From positions 248,001 to 312,000 of the forward strand of contig CBDCSR010000001.1 of the NCBI GenBank assembly GCA_965221785.1: a DNA stretch of 64,000 nt, read 5' to 3'. The notes under the pieces were generated by a model, which saw nothing but the letters and a program-made list of their open reading frames with translations, had not been told where the DNA came from and made no database searches. Positions within the stretch are counted from its first letter, which is position 1, and every line of letters starts with the position of its first letter. Positions 16,682 through 25,000 of this stretch are shown here, piece by piece. This stretch comes from BD2-11 sp965221785 (lineage in GTDB: Bacteria > Gemmatimonadota > Gemmatimonadetes > Longimicrobiales > Gaopeijiaceae). Made by a program: the position numbers and the translations under genes.

Positions 16682-17842
16682 TCAGCCCCGGACCCTCGGG
16701 CGGTTATCCAAGGCCTTCCTGAGTTGTACCGTGTCGGCCCGCTGGTAGCAGCGCAGCACGGTCTTGATGTCCCGCCAGCCGCCGAGCTCGCAGAGCACCT
16801 TGAGCGGCAGGTCCATCAGGTCGCTGGCGAACTTGCGTCTGAGCGAGTGCCAGCCCCGCTTCGCCCTGGGCTCCAGTCCCGCAAGCGTCTCGGCTCTGTT
16901 CCACCAGTCGCCGACCGGCGACTCGCCCGTGCATCTCCAAGGACGCTGGGCTGCTGGGAACACCGGATCTTCCCCGGTTCCGGGATAGCTGCGTTGCGCC
17001 TCTTCCAACGCGGCGATGGCCTCGGCGGTCAAGGGCGTTCGGTGTTCGTATCCCGTCTTCTCGTGTTCGGCGCGCCACCGGATCGTCCGGTCCTCGAAGT
17101 CGATGTCGGTCCACCGCAACTGGCGGATGGCACCGATCCGGTGACCCGTCTCGTGCGCGAGCACGAGGGCGACGTGGAACTTCCAGCCGACCTGCCGGGA
17201 CACCTTCAGGAGCGCGTCGTATTCCTCGTTGGAAAGCACGACCCGGGTGGGGTTCTTCACCTTGGGCGTCCTGAGCCCCTTCAGCGGGTTCGAGTCGAGC
17301 AGCAACCGGCCCCGCTCGTCCCTCGACTTGGCGGCCCAGTTGAGGACCGCGTTCAGAAACTTCAGGTCCTGCGTGATCGTCCGATTCGACACCGGCTGGC
17401 CGCTCCCTCCGACGCTTCCCGCCCTGCGTGCCCGGATGAACCGGTCCCAATCCCGCTGGGACAGGGTCCCGGGTCTTCGGTTCGGCCCGAGGAAGTCGAG
17501 GAAGGTCCGCATCGCGGCCCGGTCGTGTTGCTGCGATTTCCGGGCCTTCGTCGGCGTCACCTCCTCACCGTAGATTTCAAAAAGCCCTCCCAGTGTGAGC
17601 GGCTCGGGTTCGGCGTCCTTCTTGCCGTTGGGCTGGTGAACCGCCAAGCCGGCGGCAACCTCGTCCGCCTGCCGCTTGGCTCTGCCCCAATCCCGGTGTT
17701 TCAGAGACCGGCTCAGCCTTCGCCCGTTCTCGCGCCACTCTATCTGGTAGATGCCGGTCTTCGGATCCGGAAACACCCGAACCCGGTTCCGGCCCCACTC
17801 GCCGGCGCTGTAGCTCCGCCGACTTCGTTTCGTGCGTGCCAT
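16682..17842 (-). CDS. Tyrosine recombinase/integrase (copy 2)
   Basis: The 386-residue integrase has the same length and architecture as copy 1 and a largely identical sequence. It shows HETGHRIGAIRQLRW (catalytic Arg), HSLRRKFAS, ELGGW and RCYQRAD (catalytic Tyr). The start at 17842 matches copy 1 (MARTKRSRRSY); a second ATG lies directly upstream, with GAGAGGAATCGA as the ribosome-binding site. It is downstream of the mobilization genes on the same strand. The tandem pair suggests two accreted elements or a duplication with divergence. Confidence 0.92.
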   Translation of the reverse strand: MARTKRSRRSYSAGEWGRNRVRVFPDPKTGIYQIEWRENGRRLSRSLKHRDWGRAKRQADEVAAGLAVHQPNGKKDAEPEPLTLGGLFEIYGEEVTPTKARKSQQHDRAAMRTFLDFLGPNRRPGTLSQRDWDRFIRARRAGSVGGSGQPVSNRTITQDLKFLNAVLNWAAKSRDERGRLLLDSNPLKGLRTPKVKNPTRVVLSNEEYDALLKVSRQVGWKFHVALVLAHETGHRIGAIRQLRWTDIDFEDRTIRWRAEHEKTGYEHRTPLTAEAIAALEEAQRSYPGTGEDPVFPAAQRPWRCTGESPVGDWWNRAETLAGLEPRAKRGWHSLRRKFASDLMDLPLKVLCELGGWRDIKTVLRCYQRADTVQLRKALDNRPRVRG

Positions 17843-17867
17843 CATTCGATTCCTCTCGTGATGGACC

Positions 17868-17880
17868 GCACGATCTGCGC
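17868..17880 (-). repeat. Leader repeat upstream of recombinase copy 2
   Basis: The 13-base core GCACGATCTGCGC, followed on the plus strand by GGTTGAAAC, lies about 25 bases upstream of the copy 2 start, in the same position as the repeat before copy 1. Confidence 0.5.
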
Positions 17881-17979
17881 GGTTGAAACTTCGCTTCGGG
17901 AAGGCTTCTCCGCCAGACGGACGGTCGGCGGCGCGCCGGGCCTTGCGGCGTTCGGGCGGCAAGCGACTGGACGCCATCG

Positions 17980-19503
17980 TCAGCGGCTCGGACCCTGATC
18001 GCGATCCGGTCCCGGGCGGGGAATCAGATACGAAGGCCTCTCGGTCTCGCGGCGGCGAATGTCCCGTAGTACTCGGCCAAGCGTGTCACCTGCCCGTCGA
18101 GCCGCTCGATTTGCCGCTGCAAGGCTTCGTTCTCCGCGCTCAGCCGCTCGACGCGCCGCCGCAAGGCTTCGACCTGCTCGGACTGCCGCCGCCGTTCCGT
18201 CCCGGACTGCTCGGACAACCTCTTCAAGGCCTCCGTCAACTGCCTCTCCAATTCGGTCATGCAGCCTCCTCACCTTCTCGACAGCTCTACGTAGGGCCGC
18301 CCGTCCACGGTGAAGGCCGTCAGGACCGGCGTGCCACGCGGCAGCGTCGCGTACCGCACCCCGTCGACTTCCCGCAGCCCCACGCCCCACGTCGTCTCCT
18401 CGATCTCGGCGATCATCTCGCGCCCGCCCTCGATCTCGATGTTCGCCAGTTCGATGTCCTCGATCCGGTCCTGAATGCTCCTCGACAACCACTGCATCGT
18501 CGCCCAGCTCCCGACGAAGATGCCGAGCCAGAGAGCCACGCCGACGATCAGGGGCCGGAGCCACGCCTTGACCAGCAACTCGCGCATGTTCCCGACCGCC
18601 ACCTCCGTATCGCGCTCGATGGAACGCAGCGCGCGCCTCGCGACGCGCCGCGAGTTCTCGCCGAGCCGCTCCAGCTCGTTCGCGGTCAACTCCTCGATCT
18701 TCCTGCGTTCGGTCTCCAGCCGTCTCCCGAGCCGGGCGGTCAAATCGTTCGCGTTGAAATCCAATGCCGTACAGTTCTCCTTTCAGCCGCCACCGGTCGC
18801 CCGTCTCCGGGTCCAGCGCGGTGACGTAGTCCATCCCTTGGCGCGGCACTTCGAGGCCCGCCTCGCGAAGCGCGTCTACGACCTCGTGACGATTCCGCAC
18901 GGTCCCGTGCTCGACGCGCTGGAGCAGGTAGTCGCGGATCAGGTCGCGGGGTGAGGATTCGAGCCGGAGGCCCGCCCGCAGTTGCGCCGCCTCGATGTAG
19001 GCTCGGTGGCCCGGTTGCTGCACTCTGGCCCGCGCCGGATCGTCCGGGCGAGCCCAGCCGTGCTCGTGGTTGAAGGCGTCCCGGAGCGGGCCGAACGTAT
19101 TCTCCCAGCCCGGAGGCGCGATGTTCAAGCTTCGTCCGGTCTCCAGGTCGCACCGCGCGGCAAGGACGTGGACATGAGCGCCGCCGCCCTCCTCCCGGTG
19201 AAGCACCGCCGTCCATGCGTAGCGGTCGAACTCCAGCCCCGCCCAGGCCGTCTTCTCGAAGGCGTCCACAACCGCCTCGATCTGCTTGTCGGTCGGTTGG
19301 TCCTCCGGTGCCCACGCGATCACGCCGGACGTGTACCTGTGCTCGAAGGGAAGCGCATCGGCCACGGCGGCCACCTGGTGGGGATCTCCCCTGAGCACCT
19401 CGACGCCTTCGCGCGGCTTCCCGGCCGCGTCAATCTCGCCGAGGAGGTATTTGGCCGCCTTGCGGGCCGATCCGGTTCCGTGCGCCAGGAACTTAAGATG
19501 CAT
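17980..19503 (-). CDS. mobA: MobA-type relaxase
   Basis: The 507-residue protein begins MHLKFLAHGTGSARKAAKYL, where Tyr19 is the candidate nucleophile. It then has LHREEGGGAHVHVLAARCD with His102, His110 and His112 spaced as the metal-binding site of mobilization relaxases. Such enzymes nick the origin of transfer and lead the DNA strand into a recipient. The C-terminal half (about 280-507) is extremely rich in Arg, Glu and Ala, and its DNA also encodes mobB and mobD in another frame, which probably explains the skewed composition. Its ATG overlaps mobC by 11 bp. Confidence 0.85.
   Translation of the reverse strand: MHLKFLAHGTGSARKAAKYLLGEIDAAGKPREGVEVLRGDPHQVAAVADALPFEHRYTSGVIAWAPEDQPTDKQIEAVVDAFEKTAWAGLEFDRYAWTAVLHREEGGGAHVHVLAARCDLETGRSLNIAPPGWENTFGPLRDAFNHEHGWARPDDPARARVQQPGHRAYIEAAQLRAGLRLESSPRDLIRDYLLQRVEHGTVRNRHEVVDALREAGLEVPRQGMDYVTALDPETGDRWRLKGELYGIGFQRERFDRPARETAGDRTQEDRGVDRERAGAARRELAARREARAAFHRARYGGGGREHARVAGQGVAPAPDRRRGSLARHLRRELGDDAVVVEEHSGPDRGHRTGEHRDRGRARDDRRDRGDDVGRGAAGSRRGAVRDAAAWHAGPDGLHRGRAALRRAVEKVRRLHDRIGEAVDGGLEEVVRAVRDGTAAAVRAGRSLAAARRAAERGERSLAAANRAARRAGDTLGRVLRDIRRRETERPSYLIPRPGPDRDQGPSR
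18024..18260 (-). CDS. MobD/MbeD-like coiled-coil protein nested in the relaxase gene
   Basis: The 78-residue protein lies entirely inside mobA in a different frame. Residues about 3-63 form a heptad-rich coiled coil (QVEALRRRVERLSAENEAL, then QRQIERLDGQVTRLAEYY). A strong ribosome-binding site, GAGGAGGCTGC, precedes the ATG, and the mobB stop codon lies within that site, so translation is coupled. In ColE1-type mobilization regions a small coiled-coil gene, mbeD, is also nested in mbeA and is linked to entry exclusion. The functional assignment is by position and structure, not sequence identity. Confidence 0.7.
   Translation of the reverse strand: MTELERQLTEALKRLSEQSGTERRRQSEQVEALRRRVERLSAENEALQRQIERLDGQVTRLAEYYGTFAAARPRGLRI
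18270..18764 (-). CDS. MobB/MbeB-like membrane-associated mobilization protein nested in the relaxase gene
   Basis: The 164-residue protein lies wholly within mobA in the same alternative frame as mobD. An N-terminal charged helix (about 1-60) is followed by one membrane helix (LIVGVALWLGIFVGSWATM, about 71-90), a second helix and a C-terminal beta-rich part (VDGVRYATLPRGTPVLTAF). The start is TTG at 18764, preceded by AAAGGAG at a rather long spacing of 12. MobB-type proteins tie the relaxase to the membrane transfer machinery. Order and nesting match mbeA-mbeB-mbeD. It ends nine bases before mobD. Confidence 0.7.
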   Translation of the reverse strand: MDFNANDLTARLGRRLETERRKIEELTANELERLGENSRRVARRALRSIERDTEVAVGNMRELLVKAWLRPLIVGVALWLGIFVGSWATMQWLSRSIQDRIEDIELANIEIEGGREMIAEIEETTWGVGLREVDGVRYATLPRGTPVLTAFTVDGRPYVELSRR

Positions 19504-19831
19504 CCGGGTCCGGGCTTTCGGCGGGCTCCAAGGCGCTGAGCGCCCGCCTGATGGCGATCAGGTGGCCGATCACCTCGACGGCCTCGACCCCCTCCTTGTG
19601 GGAATTCGCCCAGCGAGCGATCTGGTTGAGGTTGTTGCCGACGCGCGCCACCTGCCGGGTGCGCTCGCGCTCGACCTCGGCGTGCGCGACGGTCCACGTG
19701 TGCGTCCGGCCGACCGCCCGGCGCACCAGATCCGACAGCGTCAAGCCCGCCGAGCGCGCCTTGGCGTGCCACTCGGCACGCTCCGCCTCGCTGGCGCGAA
19801 CCTTCACCCAAACGGGGCGTCCGGGCTTCAT
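19493..19831 (-). CDS. MobC-like relaxosome accessory protein
   Basis: The 112-residue protein opens MKPGRPVWVKVRASEAERAE and has SAGLTLSDLVRRAVGR, a ribbon-helix-helix type DNA-binding segment. GNNLNQIARWANSH is the sequence most typical of MobC proteins, which open the origin of transfer for the relaxase. It is the first gene of the mobilization cassette and overlaps mobA by 11 bp. The region upstream is where the origin of transfer is expected. Confidence 0.85.
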   Translation of the reverse strand: MKPGRPVWVKVRASEAERAEWHAKARSAGLTLSDLVRRAVGRTHTWTVAHAEVERERTRQVARVGNNLNQIARWANSHKEGVEAVEVIGHLIAIRRALSALEPAESPDPDAS

Positions 19832-19922
19832 GGCGCGCCGTTGGCGTTAGGGGGGTCACAGGGGGCACAGCCCCCCGCCAGCCTCCGCAGGGGACTCACG
19901 GAGTGTGGCCCCAAGGAGTACG

Positions 19923-19930
19923 CTGGCTTG
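19923..19930 (+). other. Candidate nick region of an origin of transfer
   Basis: CTGGCTTG lies 92 bp upstream of mobC, in the usual place for oriT. It resembles the CTGG/CTTA nick site known for ColE1-type plasmids, with one mismatch. No strong inverted repeat immediately precedes it, so the assignment rests on position and this short match. The strand that would be nicked is not determined. Confidence 0.28.
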
Positions 19931-19992
19931 TCTCCCATAATCATGCAGATTCCCGCGTGATTTGCACGACCGGGTCACGGGGAAGGCCCGGG

Positions 19993-20045
19993 CTGTTGAG
20001 CGCCCGCAGAGGCGAGCGGAGCGAGCCGGAGCGGGCGCTCAACAG
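19993..20045. repeat. 15-bp perfect inverted repeat upstream of IS110 transposase
   Basis: CTGTTGAGCGCCCGC (19993-20007) and GCGGGCGCTCAACAG (20031-20045) are exact complements around 23 bases. The hairpin could insulate the mobilization operon from the transposase gene or belong to the left end of the insertion sequence. Confidence 0.55.
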
Positions 20046-20113
20046 GGACGGTGGTCGGATCGATAGGCTGGCAGGCTGTAAGGGGCCGTGGTTCAGTGTG
20101 GTCGCCACCGTCC
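20046..20113 (+). ncRNA. Structured leader before IS110 transposase, possible bridge RNA region
   Basis: GGACGGTGG (20046-20054) pairs perfectly with CCACCGTCC (20105-20113), leaving a 50-base internal region. The stretch between the 15-bp inverted repeat and the transposase start (20,046-20,183) is non-coding and structured. IS110-group elements encode a bridge RNA in the non-coding left end that guides target and donor recognition. Whether this sequence is one is not established; no guide loops could be matched without the element's target. Confidence 0.3.
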
Positions 20114-20183
20114 TTCCCAATGTCCTGAATGGATACACGAGCATCGAGGCTCGCATGACAAGCACAGGAGAAGGGAAGAACAC

Positions 20184-21185
20184 ATGAGCAGCATCCTCCG
20201 CACCGTCGGGATCGACATCTCCAAGGATTGGCTCGACGCCTTCGCCGCCCCCGAGGGGAGAGCGTCCCGGTTCTCGAACGACAGCGCCGGCTTCCGGAAG
20301 CTGATCGTCTGGATCGGCTCCGGGATCGACCGGATCGCGTACGAACCCACCGGAGCCTTCCACCGCGACTTCGAGGACACCCTCCTGAAGGCCGGGCTCC
20401 CCCTCTACGCGATCAACCCCTTCCAAGCCCGATCCTTCGCCCGCTCCATCGGGCGGCGCGCCAAGACCGACGCGGTGGACGCCCGGATGCTGGCCACCAT
20501 GGCGGCCGCTGTCGAAGACCTGCGTCCGACCCAGGCGCGGTCGGAGGGGCAGCGCGACCTTGCCGAGCTCCAGCAGATCCGCGACGCGCTGGTCAGGGAC
20601 CGGACCGCAACCACCAACCGGGGCAGGAACTTGCGCACTCCCGTGGGCAAGCGGGTCACCAGGCAGAGGCTGAGGCAGATCGACCGCCAGCTCAAGCTCA
20701 TTGATGCCGAGATCCGGCAGCGGATCGAGGAGGAGAAGGAGATGGAGCGCCGGGCCGAGATCCTGACCTCGATCCCGGGCATCTCGGACATCACCGCCGC
20801 GGGACTGATCGTCCACTTGCCGGAACTGGGTATGCTCACTCGGTCGCGCGCCGCCAGCCTCGCCGGACTCGCCCCGGTCACCCGGGAGTCCGGAAACTGG
20901 AAGGGACGGAGCTTCATCCAGGGCGGCAGGCACCGGGTCCGCAGAATGCTCTACATGCCCGCGGTGGTCGCGATCCAGCACAATCCCGACCTCAAGCGGA
21001 AGTACGAGGCGCTCCTCGCCAACGGGAAGCCGCCGAAGGTCGCCCTGACGGCCGTGATGCGGAAGCTCCTCGTCCTCGCCAACGCTCTGGTGCAGCAGGA
21101 CCGCACTTGGACGGCGCAGCCGCCGCGCGAGTACTCCTGCCCGGCCTTCCCGACGCCCAGCCCGGCGGGGAGCGTTCACGGATGA
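20184..21185 (+). mobile_element. IS110-family transposase (DEDD recombinase)
   Basis: The 333-residue protein has the IS110 two-part structure. The RuvC-like N-terminal domain shows VGIDISKDWLD, the Glu of AYEPTGAFH and the acidic pair of RRAKTDAVDARML. The C-terminal Transposase_20 domain has SIPGISDITAAGLIVHLPE and GLAPVTRESGNWKGRSFI with the candidate catalytic Ser, then GGRHRVRRMLYM. The start was chosen at MSSILRTVGID, after GGAGAAGGGAAG. The gene looks intact. IS110 elements lack long terminal repeats, so the element's ends cannot be set from sequence alone. It sits between the mobilization and cargo genes. Confidence 0.93.
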
Positions 21186-21511
21186 TCGAACCGGGCAAGA
21201 ACGGGCGCCGAAGCGGAAGCGTCGCAAAGGGGCGCTGCGAGGCAGGTTGCTTCGCGAAAAACGGGCGTCCGCTTGTGAGATGGATACTGATCCACGAAAC
21301 GGGCGTCCAGCGAGCCCGTGGGCGCCGCGTCCGGTACCCGCCGGCGACTGCCGCCGATGCGGTGGCGGCGCACCTGCGCGAGCGCCTCGGGGAACCCGTT
21401 CAGACGGGCCTCGCGAAGCGGGGCCACCGGTGGAACGACGCCCGGCGATGCCGGGCCGTCCATGTGCCTCCGAAGCCGGAGCGGCATCTGATCCCGCCGG
21501 CGCCCCTGTAG
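21182..21511 (+). CDS. Hypothetical protein overlapping the IS110 transposase stop
   Basis: A 109-residue frame starts at an ATG that overlaps the transposase stop (ATGA). It is Arg- and Pro-rich, with TAADAVAAHLRERLGEPVQ as the only clearly helix-like part. I do not recognise a family, and no membrane segment or signal is present. The overlap and continuing GC-rich codon use are the only support. It may be chance coding at the right end of the insertion sequence. Confidence 0.25.
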   Translation: MIEPGKNGRRSGSVAKGRCEAGCFAKNGRPLVRWILIHETGVQRARGRRVRYPPATAADAVAAHLRERLGEPVQTGLAKRGHRWNDARRCRAVHVPPKPERHLIPPAPL

Positions 21512-21592
21512 ATGGACACGGGCACCGGTTCCGCCGCGGGGTGGATCAACCTGGCTACTTGCGTGTCCTCCAGTCCTTCGCCTCGTTCGATC

Positions 21593-21631
21593 ATGCGGCC
21601 CTCCGGGCTTCGGTGACCCGGAGGGCCGCAT
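21593..21631. terminator. Strong 15-bp stem hairpin
   Basis: ATGCGGCCCTCCGGG (21593-21607) and CCCGGAGGGCCGCAT (21617-21631) pair perfectly around a nine-base loop. There is no T-run on either side, so it is either a factor-dependent, bidirectional stop or a structural end of a mobile unit. The rest of 21,512-21,772 shows no convincing gene. Confidence 0.45.
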
Positions 21632-21772
21632 CCTACGGACTCCATCCGCAATAGGTTTCAGTCCGGCCATCGTGGACGGCGCGGCGGTCCCGAGGGGAAC
21701 GCTGCCCCGTGTGCTGAACTGCTGCTTCGGCGTCTCCATGTCCAAGACGCTGGAGAGCCTCCCGCGAGGCGG

Positions 21773-21964
21773 TCAATCCTTCGGAAACGCTGTGATGTCC
21801 AATGGTGTCTCGGCCTGTCTCGGAACGTATCCGGGCCATCGGATGTCGTCGCCAACGGGGTGGAGGAATGCTTCGGCAGCGTCTCGGTGGGCCGCCCCGC
21901 AGTACTCGGCGTCTCGCCTCCCGAGCAGATCGTCCGTTTGCTCGATGAGCCTCGGTGCGGGCAT
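21773..21964 (-). CDS. Small hypothetical protein, 63 residues
   Basis: A short frame begins MPAPRLIEQTDDLLGRRDAE and contains YCGAAHRDAAEAFLHPVGDD and a C-terminal RQAETPLDITAFPKD. Composition is that of a soluble protein with balanced charge. It opposes the large cargo genes, has no clear ribosome-binding site and matches no family I recognise. It could be the remains of a longer gene disrupted during assembly of the element. Confidence 0.25.
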   Translation of the reverse strand: MPAPRLIEQTDDLLGRRDAEYCGAAHRDAAEAFLHPVGDDIRWPGYVPRQAETPLDITAFPKD

Positions 21965-22056
21965 TTTTAGGGCACATGGGGTTCGCCGCCAGTCCCCGGA
22001 GCGCGACGACACCCTCTTGGTCCGGGAAATCCAAGAGTACTGAGTCAACCAAGAAG

Positions 22057-25000
22057 ATGCGCACCCGAATCCCCGCCGTGACGAGTGGAGAGCCGCTCGA
22101 TCCGGGCATGCCCGCAGACTTGACGGACGGAAGCGCGAGGCCACCGGGGTGGCTGCCGGTGGCAGCCGCCGCGGTGTTCCTGGCTGTGCTCGGATCCTGC
22201 GACTCGGATCCGGTGGTCGAGCCGGAGCCGGCGCTCGAAATCGTGCCGGACTCCGTGACCCTGACGCACATCGGAGACCAGTTCGCGTTCACGGTTCGGG
22301 GCGGAGAGGCGGTGCGCTGGAATAGCCTGGACCTGGCGGTGTTCACGGTGGACGCCGACGGCACGGTCACGGGCCGCGGCAACGGCACGGCGCAACTTCA
22401 GGCATGGACTCCCGAGTCGTCCGACCATGCGCTGGTCCGCGTGCAGCAGTTGGCGGACGTGCTCGAAACGTTCGGAGAGGGACAGCGCGCGGCGGCGGGA
22501 CTCTCGCTGATCGAACCGGTCGGCGTGCGCGTGCTGGACGCCGGGGGTGCCCCGGTATCCGGAATGGCGGTGCGGTTCGAGGTGGATCTCGGCGGAGGGC
22601 GTGTCGAGTTCGCGGAGGTGCTCAGCGATAGCACGGGTCTGGCGGGAGTCGAGTGGACGCTCGGGCCGGAGCCGGGACCGCAGACGCTGGTGGTCTCGGC
22701 GGAGGGCGTGGCCAGCGTCCAGATCGCGGCCACGGCGTTGGAACTCGATGAGGCGGTGGCCTCATTCGAGGTGCCTTCTGGAGGGGATCAATGGGCATGG
22801 AGCGGACGCGCCCTGCCGGAGCCCGTCGTCGTGCAGGCGCGGGACGAGGGCGGTCGGCCCCTGCGCGGTGCGACGGTACGGTTCCAGCCCGACGCGGGCG
22901 GCCGCGCGGATCCCGGGACGTCGGTGAGCGACAGCGCGGGTGTGGCCTCGACCGCTTGGACGCTTGGGACGGCTCCCGGATCCCAGACGCTGACGGTCTC
23001 GGCCGGAGGCGATGCCGTCGTCGAGATCACAGCGAAGGCGCGAGATCCGAACGAGGCGGTGGCGTCGCTCGAAGTGCTTTCCGGCGAAGAACAGTGGGCT
23101 TTGGCGGGGCGCCAGCTCCCGGATCCGGTCTCGGTCGGATTGGTGGATGATGCGGGTCAGCCGATCTGGGGCGCGACGGTGCGGTTCGATCCGGAAGCGG
23201 GGAGCGGTCGCGCGGATCCGGCCGCCACGATCACCGATAGCTTGGGGTTGGCGTCGGCGGTGTGGACGCTGGGGCCGGAGGTTGGCGCGCAGCGACTCGT
23301 GGTGAGTGCCGCGGACCTCAAGGTCGTGTTCGGCGCGAAGGCGGTGTCGGACCAGGGGGTGTGCAACCGGACGCCAGAGGTGAGCGCAGAGATCACCAGA
23401 AGAGCGCGCGCTGCGAATTGCGCGGATGTGACGGAGGAGATGCTCGGAGGCATCACCCAAGTCTTCGTCAGCCGGCAGGGCCTCAGCCGGCTTCGCAGCG
23501 GCGATTTCGCCGGCCTCGCCGGATTGGATGCGCTGGAACTCATAGACAACCAGTTGTCGGAGCTTCCGCCCGGCATCTTCAACGGTCTGTCGCGGCTGCG
23601 TCGCCTGAACCTCAGCTTCAACCAAATCTCAGAACTGCCGCCCGGCCTCTTTCGCGGCCTGTCGGGCTTGAGAGAACTTTCCCTGCGACGCAATCGCCTG
23701 ACTGCTGTCGCGACGGGGGATTTTGCGGACCTGGACCGGCTGGAGCGTCTGGTCATCGACTACAACGAGTTGCAGGAACTCCCGAGCGATGTGTTCAGCG
23801 GGCTGACACAGTTGAAGATCCTCGCGCTGAACAGGAACCAGTTGACCTCGCTGCCCGAGGACATCTTCGATGGTCTCTCACGCCTGGAGGAAATATGGCT
23901 TGGGGTGAACCGGCTGACGGAGTTGCCGCCGCGGCTGTTCGCGGACAAGCCGATGCTCTTCCGCATCCAACTCAGGAACAACGACTTGACGGAGTTGCCG
24001 CCGGAGTTGTTCTCGGAGACGCCGGCGCTTCGACGCCTGTTCCTGAACGGCAACGACCTGACGCTGCTGCCGCCGGACATCTTCGCCGGACTGGACAGCT
24101 TGACGAGGCTGGACTTGAGCTTCAACGACCTTGCCGAGCTGCCATCGGGCATCTTCCAGGGGACGCCGAAGCTTGCCCAGCTTAGCCTTGGTTGGAACGA
24201 GCTCGATGAGCTACCGCACGGCGTGTTCGCCGGCCTGTCGGAATTGGAGTGGGTAACGCTTCGAAGCAATCCGGGCGCCGACTTCGGCGTGCGGCCCGAG
24301 TTCGTCCGGGTGGACGTCGCCAACCCGTTGGCTGCCGGGCCTGCGCGATTGATTGCGCGGGTACCCCTGGGAGCGCCGTTCGCGTTCGACATGCCGGTGT
24401 CGGTGCAGCGAGGAAGGGCCTCTCGCGACTTCGTTTCGTTTCTGCCGGGCGATTCCGTGAGCGCCCCGATCACGGTCTCCGCGACCGGCGCGGGCGCAGC
24501 GCATGCCGGGTTCGGGCCACCGCCCCGGGTGACGGCGGAGGGCTATACCGGCTTGGAACTGATCCCCGGCGAGGAGCTGGTGCTGTTCGCGGAAACCGAC
24601 AACAGGAGCCCCGTGGCGCGGTCGCGGATTCCTGCGCACCGGCTGCAAGACGAAGGTCCTTCGGCGGACGTGGCACTCTCAGACTACTTCAGCGACCCCG
24701 ACGGAGACCCTCTGACCTATAGCGTAGCGACGACCCGGTCGGGCGTGGTGGCCGCATGGATCGAGGAAGGGGTCCTGTGGCTGGATCCGCTATCGGTGGA
24801 CACGACCGAGGTCGAGGTGACGGCCAACGATCCGGGCGGGTTGCGGGCCACACTGCGGTTCCAGGCGTGGGTCGTTCCGGCACCGGACCCCGACGCTTTC
24901 AACATCGAACTGTACTTCGAACCGGGGTTCACGGCTGAGGAGGAACGGACGATACGCCGGGCGGCGGACCGGTGGATGGAGGCGGTGACGGGCGACCTGC

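Noticed and set aside
21633..22388. A 251-codon minus-strand frame crossing the start of the LRR protease gene
   Set aside because: Most of it is antisense to the signal peptide and first Ig-like domain and shows no domain of its own.
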